In this document: positions 26,801 through 33,942 of the stretch, in pieces
Layout of the letters: every line of letters starts with the position of its first letter
How positions within the stretch are numbered: position 1 is the first letter of the stretch
Assembly: GCA_958299035.1 (NCBI GenBank)
Contig: CATQJL010000001.1
Span: forward strand, 6,998,284 to 7,062,283
Source of the DNA: Cylicocyclus nassatus
Taxonomy: Eukaryota; Nematoda; Chromadorea; Rhabditida; Strongylidae
DNA: 64,000 bases
Direction of reading: 5' to 3'
Notes under the pieces: model-generated
The model's database searches: none
What the model was told of the DNA's origin: nothing
What the model saw: only the letters and a program-made list of their open reading frames with translations
Made by a program: the position numbers and the translations under genes

Positions 26801-28661
26801 GAAAATTAATTTCGCCATATTTTTTCTATGTCTTCTTGAATCATAAATATTTGAAAATTGGCGTAGTGTCCCCCCCCCCCCCAAATTTGTCTCGACTTAA
26901 GATAAGCGCGGCCAAGACCGGCTCAAATAAGTTACGTAATGGCTATGATGTGCGTAAGGTTGACCGAGACATCATACGTGGCATACATACATGGCTTACC
27001 CAGTGTACCGCACATGTGCATTGAGGTATGCATACTGGCCCAACCCATAGGTTGCCGCAAAAGTTGCACTCCCGTTCAGTATGAACTCGCAATGACCTAC
27101 GCGCTCGGTAGGAAAACCAGGAAAACTTGCTCGAGGCGAATTGAAAAATTGCGAGCAAGCTTTCATAATGGTGTAAGCAGCCTTCTCCGCGCTGGCGACG
27201 CCTGTAACTTGCAACGTCAATCAAAACATTTGCTATAGTCGTCCTCCCCTATTAGACAGCTAGTGAACAAATTCGAATTTGAACTATAGCACGGCGGTCG
27301 CGGCAACGGCACCGTCAAAGTCGATTCGAGCTCATTCAACATTCTTTTCTGCTCTCTTGTCGTTACATAGTGATTATTTTTCAAAAGCGTTTTTAATTAA
27401 AATTGACGGGTTTGTTGTCGCTTGTTGTGTGTTTCATTCTATTATATCTATTATACTCGTTTCTTTGACTCTATCTTTAGATAAGGTTGGAAAAACGATG
27501 CGCATGGGGAGTTCTTGACATGAAGTTCATTGTAATACTCCAAGACATGTTACTTATCGAAAAAAAACTAGCACAGTTTTCAATCCTAATTTTTTAAGAT
27601 TTAACCTGAAATCACAGTTGCAGAGACGAGCACAGCAGTACGCTTCGCTCAAAACCAACAAAATTTTCAATCTTAATCAAGAAAATTATTAGCTTTTAAA
27701 AAATGGTATCAAAAGTCGAAAAACACAAAAGGAAATCTGTTTGAAGTTAAACTAAAGGCTGAGTGTGCCCGCTTTGCCGCAACCGGCCTGCTCTAGTTCA
27801 AATCGGAATTCGTTCACTCATTAGTTGTCTAGTAGGGGGAGGACGACTATATGAAAGTGTTAGGAATGTTCTGCGAGGATAATGATAGCGCGGCTTTAAT
27901 GTCGTACCTCAAACCAACTTTCCTTAGAATCTCTCTAACCAACTTTGCTTGAATGCATATTTAGTCGAGTACTAGAAATGTTACAACTTTTTTAAAAAAA
28001 ATTCCAAAATTTGAGATGAATTAAGATAATAATCGTTTTTCTACTTCCAACCTCCTCCTTTAAAAAGGTAAGTCATATCTCACGCTCAGAAGAAACTTTT
28101 TCGTAGAACCTGGTGACAGTGCGAGGTTCTACTATACGTGCGCTGATCCTAATCAGTACTCATCCAGAACTACTGGCGTTACTTAAATGTACAGAAAACA
28201 GAGCTGGTTTGTCCCCCAAATACAAGTTCGAGGAGGACCCCACTGACTAGCACTTGTTAAGAGCATACTGCTAGGACCTTGATTTTCTTTGTCTGCTGTG
28301 GTCAAATTGTACATATCTGAAAGTGCTTACAAGGGAGAAACCAAACCAACCAGATCATTTCTTAATAAAGAGACTTGAACCTTACTGCGATCTACGATTT
28401 TTTTTTCTACAGAATTTGTATTTTCGAGAAGTTTGGAGAAATGTCTTATGGTTAGTCACAGCTGCAGTATTTGAGAAATGATTTCGTCAAACATAAAGTT
28501 TGCATTTAGTTGGAACATCTCCCCACACAACCAAAGGATTCAAGGCAAGATCACATCTCGAACGGACGTTGTTAACCAATAAGACTCTTCTGTCTCTTTT
28601 TACTAAAATATATTACTATGACTTTATTCTTTTCAACTTTTCATTACCTATCATCATCTGA
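2689..28661 (+). CDS. Gene A: nematode carbohydrate sulfotransferase (Sulfotransfer_2 family), nine exons
   Basis: Predicted PAPS-dependent carbohydrate sulfotransferase, a type II Golgi membrane enzyme that would transfer sulfate to a glycan. Exons: 2689-2809, 6160-6337, 6784-6926, 7002-7114, 7753-7895, 19700-19834, 21396-21575, 21631-21788, 28510-28661. All junctions are GT-AG, the phases agree, and the total is 1323 nt, i.e. 440 residues plus TGA. Residues about 1-25 form a basic start plus one hydrophobic anchor. The IPPFLNY segment is in exon 4. The presumed 5'-phosphosulfate site A-P-K-Y with following C-I-I-E-K and S is at 187-202. The 3'-phosphate site V-R-H-P-I-K-R-F-L-S-G-Y is at 261-272. 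The C-terminus has the family's YYYDF signature. The acceptor sugar cannot be told. Exons 4-9 are strongly supported by gene B; exons 1-3 rest on phase and splice sites only, and exons 2 and 3 have no recognised counterpart in B. Confidence 0.85.
3561..5133. mobile_element. Long inverted-repeat element, copy 1 (CTTAG-flanked)
   Basis: The left end GGCCTTATGCACTGACAT and the right end ATGTTAATGCATGCGGCC are inverted counterparts. Similarity continues inward for hundreds of bases: the left arm holds the 'gagaagctgtA...gcatttt..agctttttgtatgatcccc' block and the right arm its reverse complement. CTTAG lies at 3556-3560 and at 5133-5137, suggesting a short target duplication. The centre (about 4190-4850) is unrelated AT-rich DNA. 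No transposase frame is visible. Same family as 23128-23806. Confidence 0.75.
5142..5765. mobile_element. Long inverted-repeat element, copy 2, missing its left tip
   Basis: This shares the arm blocks of the 3561-5133 element (GAACAGGAGCGAGAAGCTGTAC and its inverted match near 5620) and ends in GTTAATGCATGCCGCCC. It starts directly after copy 1 and lacks the terminal ~140 bp of the left arm, so it is a truncated neighbour or a nested remnant. A perfect hairpin follows at 5766-5806. Confidence 0.65.
5766..5806. repeat. Perfect 18-bp stem hairpin
   Basis: GCCGCCCTTGAATGAATC (5766-5783), a 5-base loop, then its exact reverse complement (5789-5806). It lies at the end of the second inverted-repeat element. 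Confidence 0.85.
6160..6337 (+). CDS. Gene A exon 2 (predicted)
   Basis: Acceptor TTTCCTCAG ends at 6159 and donor GTAAGG starts at 6338. The frame is open throughout, and phase 1 in / phase 2 out joins exons 1 and 3 exactly. It encodes a lumenal stem-like stretch (residues about 41-99) with no recognisable motif, as expected for the variable region between anchor and catalytic domain. An exon around 6433-6480 cannot be excluded. Confidence 0.55.
6631..6773. repeat. Two-copy ~72-bp tandem duplication abutting an exon
   Basis: Two units, about 6631-6701 and 6702-6773, both contain TTATTAGTAAC, AGAGGCA and GAAAGCTTGAGGCAAATCAC. The second unit ends in the polypyrimidine tract and acceptor used by exon 3 of gene A, so the duplication lies within the 3' end of intron 2. 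Confidence 0.85.
6784..6926 (+). CDS. Gene A exon 3 (predicted)
   Basis: Acceptor CACAG ends at 6783; donor GTGAGT starts at 6927. The frame encodes A-N-A-A-H-L-E-E-P and later K-M-V-V-V-D-I-Q-Y, ending in phase 1, which the first two bases of exon 4 complete to a cysteine codon. A start at 6779 is also possible but would not fit the phase of exon 2. Confidence 0.65.
7002..7114 (+). CDS. Gene A exon 4: start of sulfotransferase domain
   Basis: This 113-nt exon encodes R-S-N-L-I-E-K-I and F-D-K-S-S-L-I-P-P-F-L-N-Y. The I-P-P-F motif is typical of the nematode branch of this family, just before the PAPS-binding exon. Gene B has an exon of identical length and phase at 37176-37288. Confidence 0.85.
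7753..7895 (+). CDS. Gene A exon 5: presumed 5'-phosphosulfate-binding segment
   Basis: This 143-nt exon starts V-A-P-K-Y and continues to C-I-I-E-K-I-M-S, then A-I-F-C-Y-L. In this family the region contacts the 5'-phosphosulfate of PAPS. Phase 0 in, phase 2 out. Gene B matches it over the full length at 38769-38911. Confidence 0.9.
10366..10440. repeat. GC-rich dispersed repeat, copy 1
   Basis: The segment CTTATGCGACGTCGCG followed by GC-rich sequence and GCGAACTCTGC recurs at 56065-56125. In copy 1 it lies next to the MITE at 10473. Origin unknown; it stands out from the AT-rich background. Confidence 0.6.
10473..11064. mobile_element. TA-flanked MITE, family 'TAGTCGTCCTCC', copy 1
   Basis: The outer 34 bases at 10471-10504 are exactly the reverse complement of 11033-11066. 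They begin TATAGTCGTCCTCCCCCCAC, with TA on each side. A weaker inner repeat (TTTGAATTTGAA / TTCAAATTCAAA) follows. The interior has no transposase. The TA target and simple termini fit a Tc1/mariner-type non-autonomous element. Confidence 0.85.
14616..14711. repeat. Two adjacent perfect hairpins
   Basis: The first hairpin has a 31-bp perfect stem (14616-14646 with 14649-14679) and only a 2-base loop. Immediately after it, 14677-14693 pairs with 14695-14711 around one base. The flanks carry GAGTTAAC-type short palindromes that recur at 14880-14985 and 17286-17390, so both belong to one inverted-repeat-rich family. Confidence 0.85.
15100..15545. repeat. Tandem array, four diverged units of about 125 bp
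   Basis: The landmark GCTGAT/GCTGAA-like block occurs at 15141, 15267, 15390 and 15516. It is preceded each time by GAAACTTGG-like and GGGGTTATT-like blocks and followed by AACTATG/GAATATG and TACGGTAG blocks. Unit spacing is 126, 123 and 126 bp. A single related unit lies near 20150-20340. Confidence 0.8.
15950..16490. repeat. Low-complexity ATTCGAA-rich region
   Basis: Irregular repeats of ATTCGAAT, TATTCGAA and related words dominate both strands. The long minus-strand frame through it (16061-16444) is a by-product of the repeat and has no family resemblance. Confidence 0.7.
17122..17205 (+). other. tRNA-like sequence (pseudo-tRNA or SINE head)
   Basis: TGGCCTAGTGG resembles a tRNA box A, and AGTTCAAGTTTC about 45 bases later resembles a degenerate box B. 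CTCC near the start can pair with GGAG near the end. The arms are imperfect and no clean cloverleaf was built by hand, so a decayed tRNA-derived repeat is more likely than a working tRNA gene. Confidence 0.25.
17548..17586. repeat. 14-bp stem hairpin
   Basis: ACAAGTCCAAAGTG (17548-17561) pairs exactly with CACTTTGGACTTGT (17573-17586) across an 11-base loop. Confidence 0.85.
19282..19317. repeat. Hairpin in AT-rich DNA
   Basis: CAGATAGAACAATT is followed after a short AT spacer by AATTGTTCTATCTG. A further partial copy, AGATAGAACAATT, precedes it at about 19259. It lies within gene A intron 5. Confidence 0.75.
19700..19834 (+). CDS. Gene A exon 6: 3'-phosphate-binding segment of PAPS site
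   Basis: This 135-nt exon, phase 2 in and out, opens (R)-L-C-V-D-Q-N-K-R and contains T-V-R-H-P-I-K-R-F-L-S-G-Y-A-D-K-C. The R-x-x-x-x-R-x-x-S pattern is the 3'-PB signature of Golgi sulfotransferases. Gene B has the same 135-nt exon at 57444-57578. Acceptor TGTTCAG, donor GTAATT. Confidence 0.92.
19835..21395 (+). other. Gene A intron 6
   Basis: Non-coding. It contains a fragment resembling a mariner-type terminus (TATTAGGTTGGCACATGAG, about 20092-20110), a lone unit of the ~125-bp satellite (about 20150-20340) and an imperfect GC-rich inverted repeat (about 20888-21005). Confidence 0.5.
21396..21575 (+). CDS. Gene A exon 7
   Basis: This 180-nt exon has three cysteines in C-L-K-C-K-D-I-H-C-F and ends in H-F-A-P-Q-N-(W). 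The F-x-P-Q-N-W segment is highly typical of this nematode sulfotransferase family. Acceptor TTTTTTCAG; donor GTACGT splits the tryptophan codon. Gene B has a 168-nt counterpart at 61719-61886. Confidence 0.92.
21631..21788 (+). CDS. Gene A exon 8
   Basis: This 158-nt exon begins by completing W and continues Y-C-N-F-D-K-Y-I-D-D-Y, then I-L-R-Q-G-E-N and a helical stretch ending H-R-Q-L-L. Gene B has an exon of the same length and phase at 61962-62119. Donor GTAAGC. The intron before it is only 55 bases. Confidence 0.92.
23128..23806. mobile_element. Long inverted-repeat element, most complete copy (CTTAG target duplication)
   Basis: The ends GGCCGCATGCACTAACATGG and, inverted, GGCCGCATGCACTAACATGG match, and the two ~300-bp arms pair almost throughout. 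The centre is near 23450. CTTAG flanks both sides (23123-23127 and 23807-23811). No transposase. Relatives: 3561-5133, 5142-5765 and a one-arm remnant at about 42880-43100. Confidence 0.85.
24560..25100. mobile_element. Inverted-arm element, family 'CCACTTCGAC', copy 1
   Basis: The arm at about 24613-24712 (GAAGTGGTCT..., AACGCTGATTCCAAATCTG) is the inverted counterpart of about 24982-25085 (CAGATTTGGAATTAGCGTT..., CCGCTTCGACTAAGCGG). The same two-armed design recurs at 57640-58130, 58560-59060 and, half, at 59160-60222. Confidence 0.65.
25371..26303. mobile_element. TA-flanked mariner-like MITE (933 bp)
   Basis: Left end AGGTCGTTCCATAAGTTCGT; the right end read inward is TTGGTCGTTCCATAAGTTCGT. 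TA flanks each side (25369-25370, 26304-26305). Inverted similarity continues about 75 bp inward. Open frames inside (e.g. 25878-26138) show no transposase motif, so it appears non-autonomous. Confidence 0.8.
27236..27849. mobile_element. TA-flanked MITE, family 'TAGTCGTCCTCC', copy 2
   Basis: It carries the same termini as 10473-11064 (TAGTCGTCCTCCCC... and ...GGGGAGGACGACTA) with TA at each side, and shares the internal block GCTCTAGTTCAAAT near the right end. The arms have diverged more than in copy 1. No coding capacity. Confidence 0.8.
28510..28661 (+). CDS. Gene A exon 9: C-terminal exon and stop
   Basis: This 152-nt exon begins by completing an isoleucine codon, then G-T-S-P-H-T-T-K-G, and ends with K-I-Y-Y-Y-D-F-I-L-F-N-F followed by S-L-P-I-I-I and TGA at 28659-28661. 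The H-T-T and YYYDF blocks are typical of the last exon of this family. Gene B has the same length and phase at 62716-62867. No clear AATAAA was found close downstream. Confidence 0.92.
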
Positions 28662-31600
28662 TAGGTTGATTGTTACTACCTCGAGCAACTCTTGAAAGGC
28701 ACGTTTTTTCTTGAATTACTTGGTTTGTCATCACTCGTTGTCTCTTAGAATATGGAATACAAGACTTTACATGCCCTTCTTCGAAGTATCACTTTCATGA
28801 TTGCTCCTTGTTCCGGTATAAAGTCGATTTATGTACAGAAAGCACTGCAACAGTAGTCCAACAGTAATTGAAAAATATTTTGATGTTATTTGTTCGTAGT
28901 AGCCGATTATTGTAATGAATTTGTGAAATATCACGTTTTGCATGAACTGTAGTAAACCTCCGTCAGCTCAGCATTAGCCTAGTGTGACCTTGCAGCACCT
29001 TAGCCTATTATCAAGCAAACCGATTGTAACAGTTATCAGTTTGTAAACATAAAAAAGAACAGTTGCATTATTCCGTAGTTCCGTCCAATGGATAAATAGT
29101 GCATTCCGAGGGACGTTATAGTTTGGGACAGCTTTGTGGCTACATTTTGCTCCGTGCCAGGAAAACTTCGGTAGCTTTCGCTATCAAAAAGTCGCGGATG
29201 ACCTTATCAAGAGTTCGGCGATAAGAGAGATAGGATGTCAAAATAGACGGTGTCAAAATTATGACATTTTGACATAAATTTTGATAAATCATGGGAAGCT
29301 ATCAACATGATTTTACGTTTTTGCAGATCCCTTAGGAATTGAAGCTCATTTTTGATGATAAAGAGAAAAATGTTTATTCAGAGCAGTGAGCTTACATAAT
29401 AGCTGAAAAGACGCTCACAAACTCTCATACTTCCACAATTGCATTTTTTTTCTTTTTTTTTGGGCTTTCTTAAGCTTAGCTCAAACTCGACGACAGCTCT
29501 ATCAGTTGAGCCGACATCCAGGTGAAGTTTGTCACTTTAACTCTTCTCTTTGCAGCGGGACAATTTATGGGGTACAGAGATGAGAGTAAATCATTAAATT
29601 TTCTGTGGTAAGCTGGTTCATCGAGATTTTGGTGGCAAAAATCCAAGCATAGCAGCACAAGATAAACGGAATTTGGAATCGTGTGAATTGGAGGAAAGCT
29701 GTATTGTGTCTGCAGTTGCTTTACAAAAACGTAATAAATTCTTAAGAGCAGGTAGCAGAACGTGCTAGCTAATATACAGTGACCGCCAAAAAGTTGCGGA
29801 CAAGCCTCCTTCCTTTTTTCATCGCTCATTTTCATGGAAAACAAAGATGAAAAAAATGTTTGGATTGCATGATTTGATAGAGCTCTTCAAGAGCTACAAC
29901 CATACATTGCGCTTTCTGGAAAACATGCATTTTAAAAATTTTAAAAATCTTTTTCTAAGAAGAGTCCGAAAATGTCACAATGTCGCGGACAATGATACTT
30001 CGAACGCGAAAATTTCCTTTTGGGTCCTATTTTTGAGTGGAAGCACAAGTGAACAGATAAGCATACTACATTATAGAGCTCATCGAGGACAATAATCAGG
30101 CAGTGGTTATTTTCAAAAAAAAAACTCAGACTTGAATTTTATTTTGCTTTTTTTTCACAAAATAACTTCTAATTCCCTTTTTCAAGCCAAATTTATTCAC
30201 ATGTAAACCTATTCAAGACATTTTAACAAAGCTGTTCGACCAAAATGGATGCTTTTTGCCATCCTGTGTGCATCGGACGTGTGTTGGTGAGTTTCTTTGC
30301 TGAAAATGGCTCCTGACAGTGCGTGCACATAACCACACCTGCACTTCACCACCGAATTGCACCGTTTTGCAGGCTTGTAGCTCGACCGGCAGTCATTCTA
30401 CGAGCCTGCAAGTAGGCGTATTTGAAAGAGCGTGACTTTCTCTACACGATGGTATGCAAATGAGTTCAGTATCAGGAATAACAGCGGTTTGGCGAATGGG
30501 GTGACAGAGAGCAGCCTTAGAGGTGATTGGAGTGAAGGCTCTTATCAACGCCAAAACAGTCTTAGAGCTCCGAAATGTATCTATTACATATTAATTAACG
30601 GTTTTGAACTTCCAGAATGGAACTAGTAGCGAAAGGAGATTTGCTCAACTTTTTGCTGTAAAATTCTTACCATATCACAGAAGCTGCGCTTTGTGATATG
30701 GTGCTCAAAAGTGCGTACACAGTTTCTAATCGCCAATAACTTTCTTCCCACAAAATCTTTTGCTTAGCTTCTAGTATTATTTAGTAGAGCCTTCAGCTTA
30801 GATTTACAGTATGGAGCGGATCAACCTTCGCTCTTTTGCTCTAGTATTAATCGAGAGGGTTTTAATCCAGCAACGATTACACTTTGGTCCAGAATGAATA
30901 CACAACAAGCTAAAACTTTATTATTCAGACTGAAAGGAGTTGCTGATTATTAAAATTGGCTTTTCTTCAAGGTCATTGCCAGTAAACGGCAACAACTTTT
31001 TTTTTCAATTTTTTCAAAATGTAGTCAACCGTTTGTAACGCTTAGAAAACTCACAAAAGGCGTCTACAATAATCAGAATGTCTGACGCACGTTACACAGC
31101 TTTCCAGATTTTCAATGGAAATCTATTTCAAATGACAGAATGGCATATTTTACTATAGCGCTAAGTTACTAGCGTAATCCGACGACTAGGAGCGATGGAA
31201 GAGAGTTATTAACGATTAAAAACGTATACTTGCCCCTGTATAATAATAGCAGCTATTGAATAGTTTATTTTTACAAAATAAAATATGAGTGCGTAAATAG
31301 TGTATATATGTTTTGCGTATCATGGCATCTGATGCTCTATTCACATAACCCGACAACGAAACACATAAAAACAACCATAAATACACATAAAGAAGCACAT
31401 AAAAGAAATGACGACCTTTTTTGGCATGAAATCTCCGAAGACATAAATCAGATTTACGAAAACGCAGTGGTATGCGCTCGCTCTGAAATTGTGTTGAAAC
31501 CTCTTGCATTGGTCTTGCTATCTTAGTTAAGCATTCAATAAAATGTTTTAAGCCTTTTTTAATTGATAATATCATATCACAACTAGGCAGCTTTTGTCAG

Positions 31601-33830
31601 TTCCCTAGCAATAACACTAAAACAAGCAGATTTATGGGTGTTGCAGGAATGATGAGCACAGAGTTTGACTACCCGCTTCCTTCTTATTGTCTGTTCAGAC
31701 GATTACGCCGCAACAACTGTTAGGCAACATATAGGGCCCTGGCAAAACCTCGTCATCCGTACTGAGCTGAAGGGAGGGGGAGGTGCTTAATTTGATCTTA
31801 CTGCGCCTTCCCAGTACAACCGTACCATCGTTCTTCAAAGATCAACATTCATCTTGGGCAGTCCGTCAAGACAAGCAACACAACCAGAAAAACAAGACTA
31901 ATCGTCTCGTAGATTTCTACTTTCTCGGTCACAGTCAATTGTTTCAAGTTTTTTTCCTAATTGAGCCCTAGGATTGTGTAGTTTTTTGCACTCTTGTACG
32001 TAAAATAACACGTGCTTAAGTCCCGTGTGAATTACTCACAAGCAACCTAGGCTGAGTTCATAATGATTCCGAAGTTCCGGAACAGTTCCAGCACAGTTCT
32101 CGCACTTTGCTGAAACTCTGCCGGAACTGTGCTGCATGGCTGCAGCCGCCCGCATGCGGTTTTGCGCGGCGCGAAGTAGGAATTTTTGACTTTCTTTAAC
32201 GGCTTTCATAGTAAATTTTACTTTTTTTCACCTCATTCTTGTGGCTTGTTTGTTATTGTGACTGAATGAGCGCAGTTTCATTGTGTGCATCAGCTAAAAA
32301 CTGTCACAAATTGATGCCGCTTCCATTCGTACACATTTCTACAAGTACGGAGTTCCTCTCGTCAGCAGCGAAACAGTAATCAAGAACGAAAGAGCAAGTA
32401 ATAAAAGTTGTGAAAAGAAATGGTGCTGAAACGCCCACGAATCCTAACCTTGAAAACACAAAGAAAAGTTTGCGATTTCCGCAATCGTTATGGTTGTATC
32501 ATCCTTTCTAAAGACAGCTGAAGATATCGAGGACGCAGAGACTCTCTGAAATATAAGAGGAGCGTTTAACAGAAAAATTACAAAGGAGAAGGGGTGCGCG
32601 AAGGCAGATATATAATTTACGCAAGACATGAAAAGGTTTCATTCTGGAATCTAGCTTTGAATTCGTAATTCTCTGCTTCACAAAAGAAGCAAGATGCGAG
32701 AATGAGACAAAGATGGGCAAAGTTTACAATTAAAATTGTCTAAGAAAGTCAAAAGTTGTTATTACGCGCCGCTCGAGACCGCGTGCGGGTGGCTGCAGCG
32801 TACGCAGCACAGTTCTGACACTGTTCCAGCACAGTCGAGAACTGTGCTGGAACTGTTCCGGAATTTCGTGATCAGTACGAACCCAGCCTTACAAATTCTC
32901 AATCCCCGCTTTTGCACACTAATTTTGCAAGTACTTATGAACTAACGGCAGCGTAGTAAGCTGAGGACAACTGATTAGACAGTCTCATTAGTTGATGATG
33001 TATGGAACAGAAGACAATTGTAAGAGCTTGAGTTCGAAAAGGGCGAGTGAACTCAACTTGACTGAATTGGCGGGAACATAATACTTGAAAGTCAAAAACT
33101 TAAAACATACCCTGTGCAATCTCATTTTATCTCTTGGCCTACCTCACACGACACCAGCAAGCGCTCCTATGCGTCGGAAGAAGCTACTCCCAATTTTGCG
33201 GATTGTATTCGTTCATCTTCTTGTGTTCTGTAATGCAATACATGTTTGAAATATGCAAATGCTCTTCCTCCCTTGTATTTTGGACTGTTTATCAAATTGT
33301 AATCTCTCTTAATTTGGACTTTTATGATTTGCACTTGCTTGTGATAGCCTAACGTTCAAAAGTTTGCATCCGTGAAACCTAATAACTTTTAGACAGCCTT
33401 TTCCAAATGTTTTTTTAACGAAGCAAGGAGAAGCGAAAATTTGAAAGCTACTGAACCTTGAAGTTCAAAGAGTTGTTATGAATGTCCTAATAAGCAAAAA
33501 AACTGCTTGTCTGCCCTCTCTTCGATCTCTTCGCTTCCGGCAACGCGAATTTGCAACACAAACCCCTAGCGCTGCTAGTGCGCAAAATTGCCGCAGTTTC
33601 AGCCTTATCCCTATAGGACAGACTGTACTTACTTACCGACGATCACATGCTCTTGAACGCGCTTTGCATTCAACGAAATGCGCTGTTGTGCAAACTCATT
33701 CACGTGGGTAAGTTATGGAACGAAACAAAAGGACTTCAGAGTAACTTCGTTTGAGTTAAAAAAACATATAAAACAGAAAAGTAAATGCCCTATAAATTAC
33801 AGTTACAGATCACAGCTTATTCCAACGAGA
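28662..33830. other. Intergenic region between genes A and B
   Basis: No recognised exon. It contains a TA-flanked inverted-repeat element (32050-32889). The 122-residue minus-strand frame at 29476-29844 and the frames near 31216-31575 have no recognisable domain. TACAGTGACCGCCAAAAAG near 29779 resembles one end of a Tc1-type element, but no partner end was found. The promoter of gene B should lie near the right edge. Confidence 0.5.
32050..32889. mobile_element. TA-flanked inverted-repeat element (840 bp)
   Basis: The left arm has GGCTGAGTTCATAATGAT and GTTCCGGAACAGTTCCAGC. The right arm carries the inverted GTTCCGGAATTTCGTGATC and GAACCCAGCC. TA sits at 32048-32049 and 32890-32891. Both arms add GCAGC/GTGCTG-rich blocks. 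The interior is unremarkable. Confidence 0.75.
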
Positions 33831-33942
33831 ATGTATATTTTGGCTGTTTTCTGCGCTGCTGTGCTCATTCTGGCATACATGCTGTGTAACAAACCTACAA
33901 ATCAGCAATTTTCAAAGTCATCAAAATTTCATCATGGCTCAG
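33831..33942 (+). CDS. Gene B exon 1: start codon and signal anchor
   Basis: ATG at 33831 opens a frame with one strongly hydrophobic segment ([17 protein letters not shown]) and then a polar stem. Donor GTACAT follows in phase 1, as in gene A exon 1. There is no long basic tail before the anchor. A nearby open stretch with good splice sites (34180-34265) does not fit its phase. Confidence 0.6.

Larger units (their letters stand above)
21789..28509 (+). other. Gene A intron 8 (6.7 kb)
   Basis: It carries four inverted-repeat elements listed separately (23128-23806, about 24560-25100, 25371-26303 and 27236-27849). The intervening DNA (21800-23120, 26310-27230, 27855-28500) shows no exon that I could recognise. 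Confidence 0.55.

Noticed and set aside
29476..29844. 122-residue minus-strand frame between genes A and B
   Set aside because: No domain, signal peptide or splice structure could be recognised; left as non-coding.
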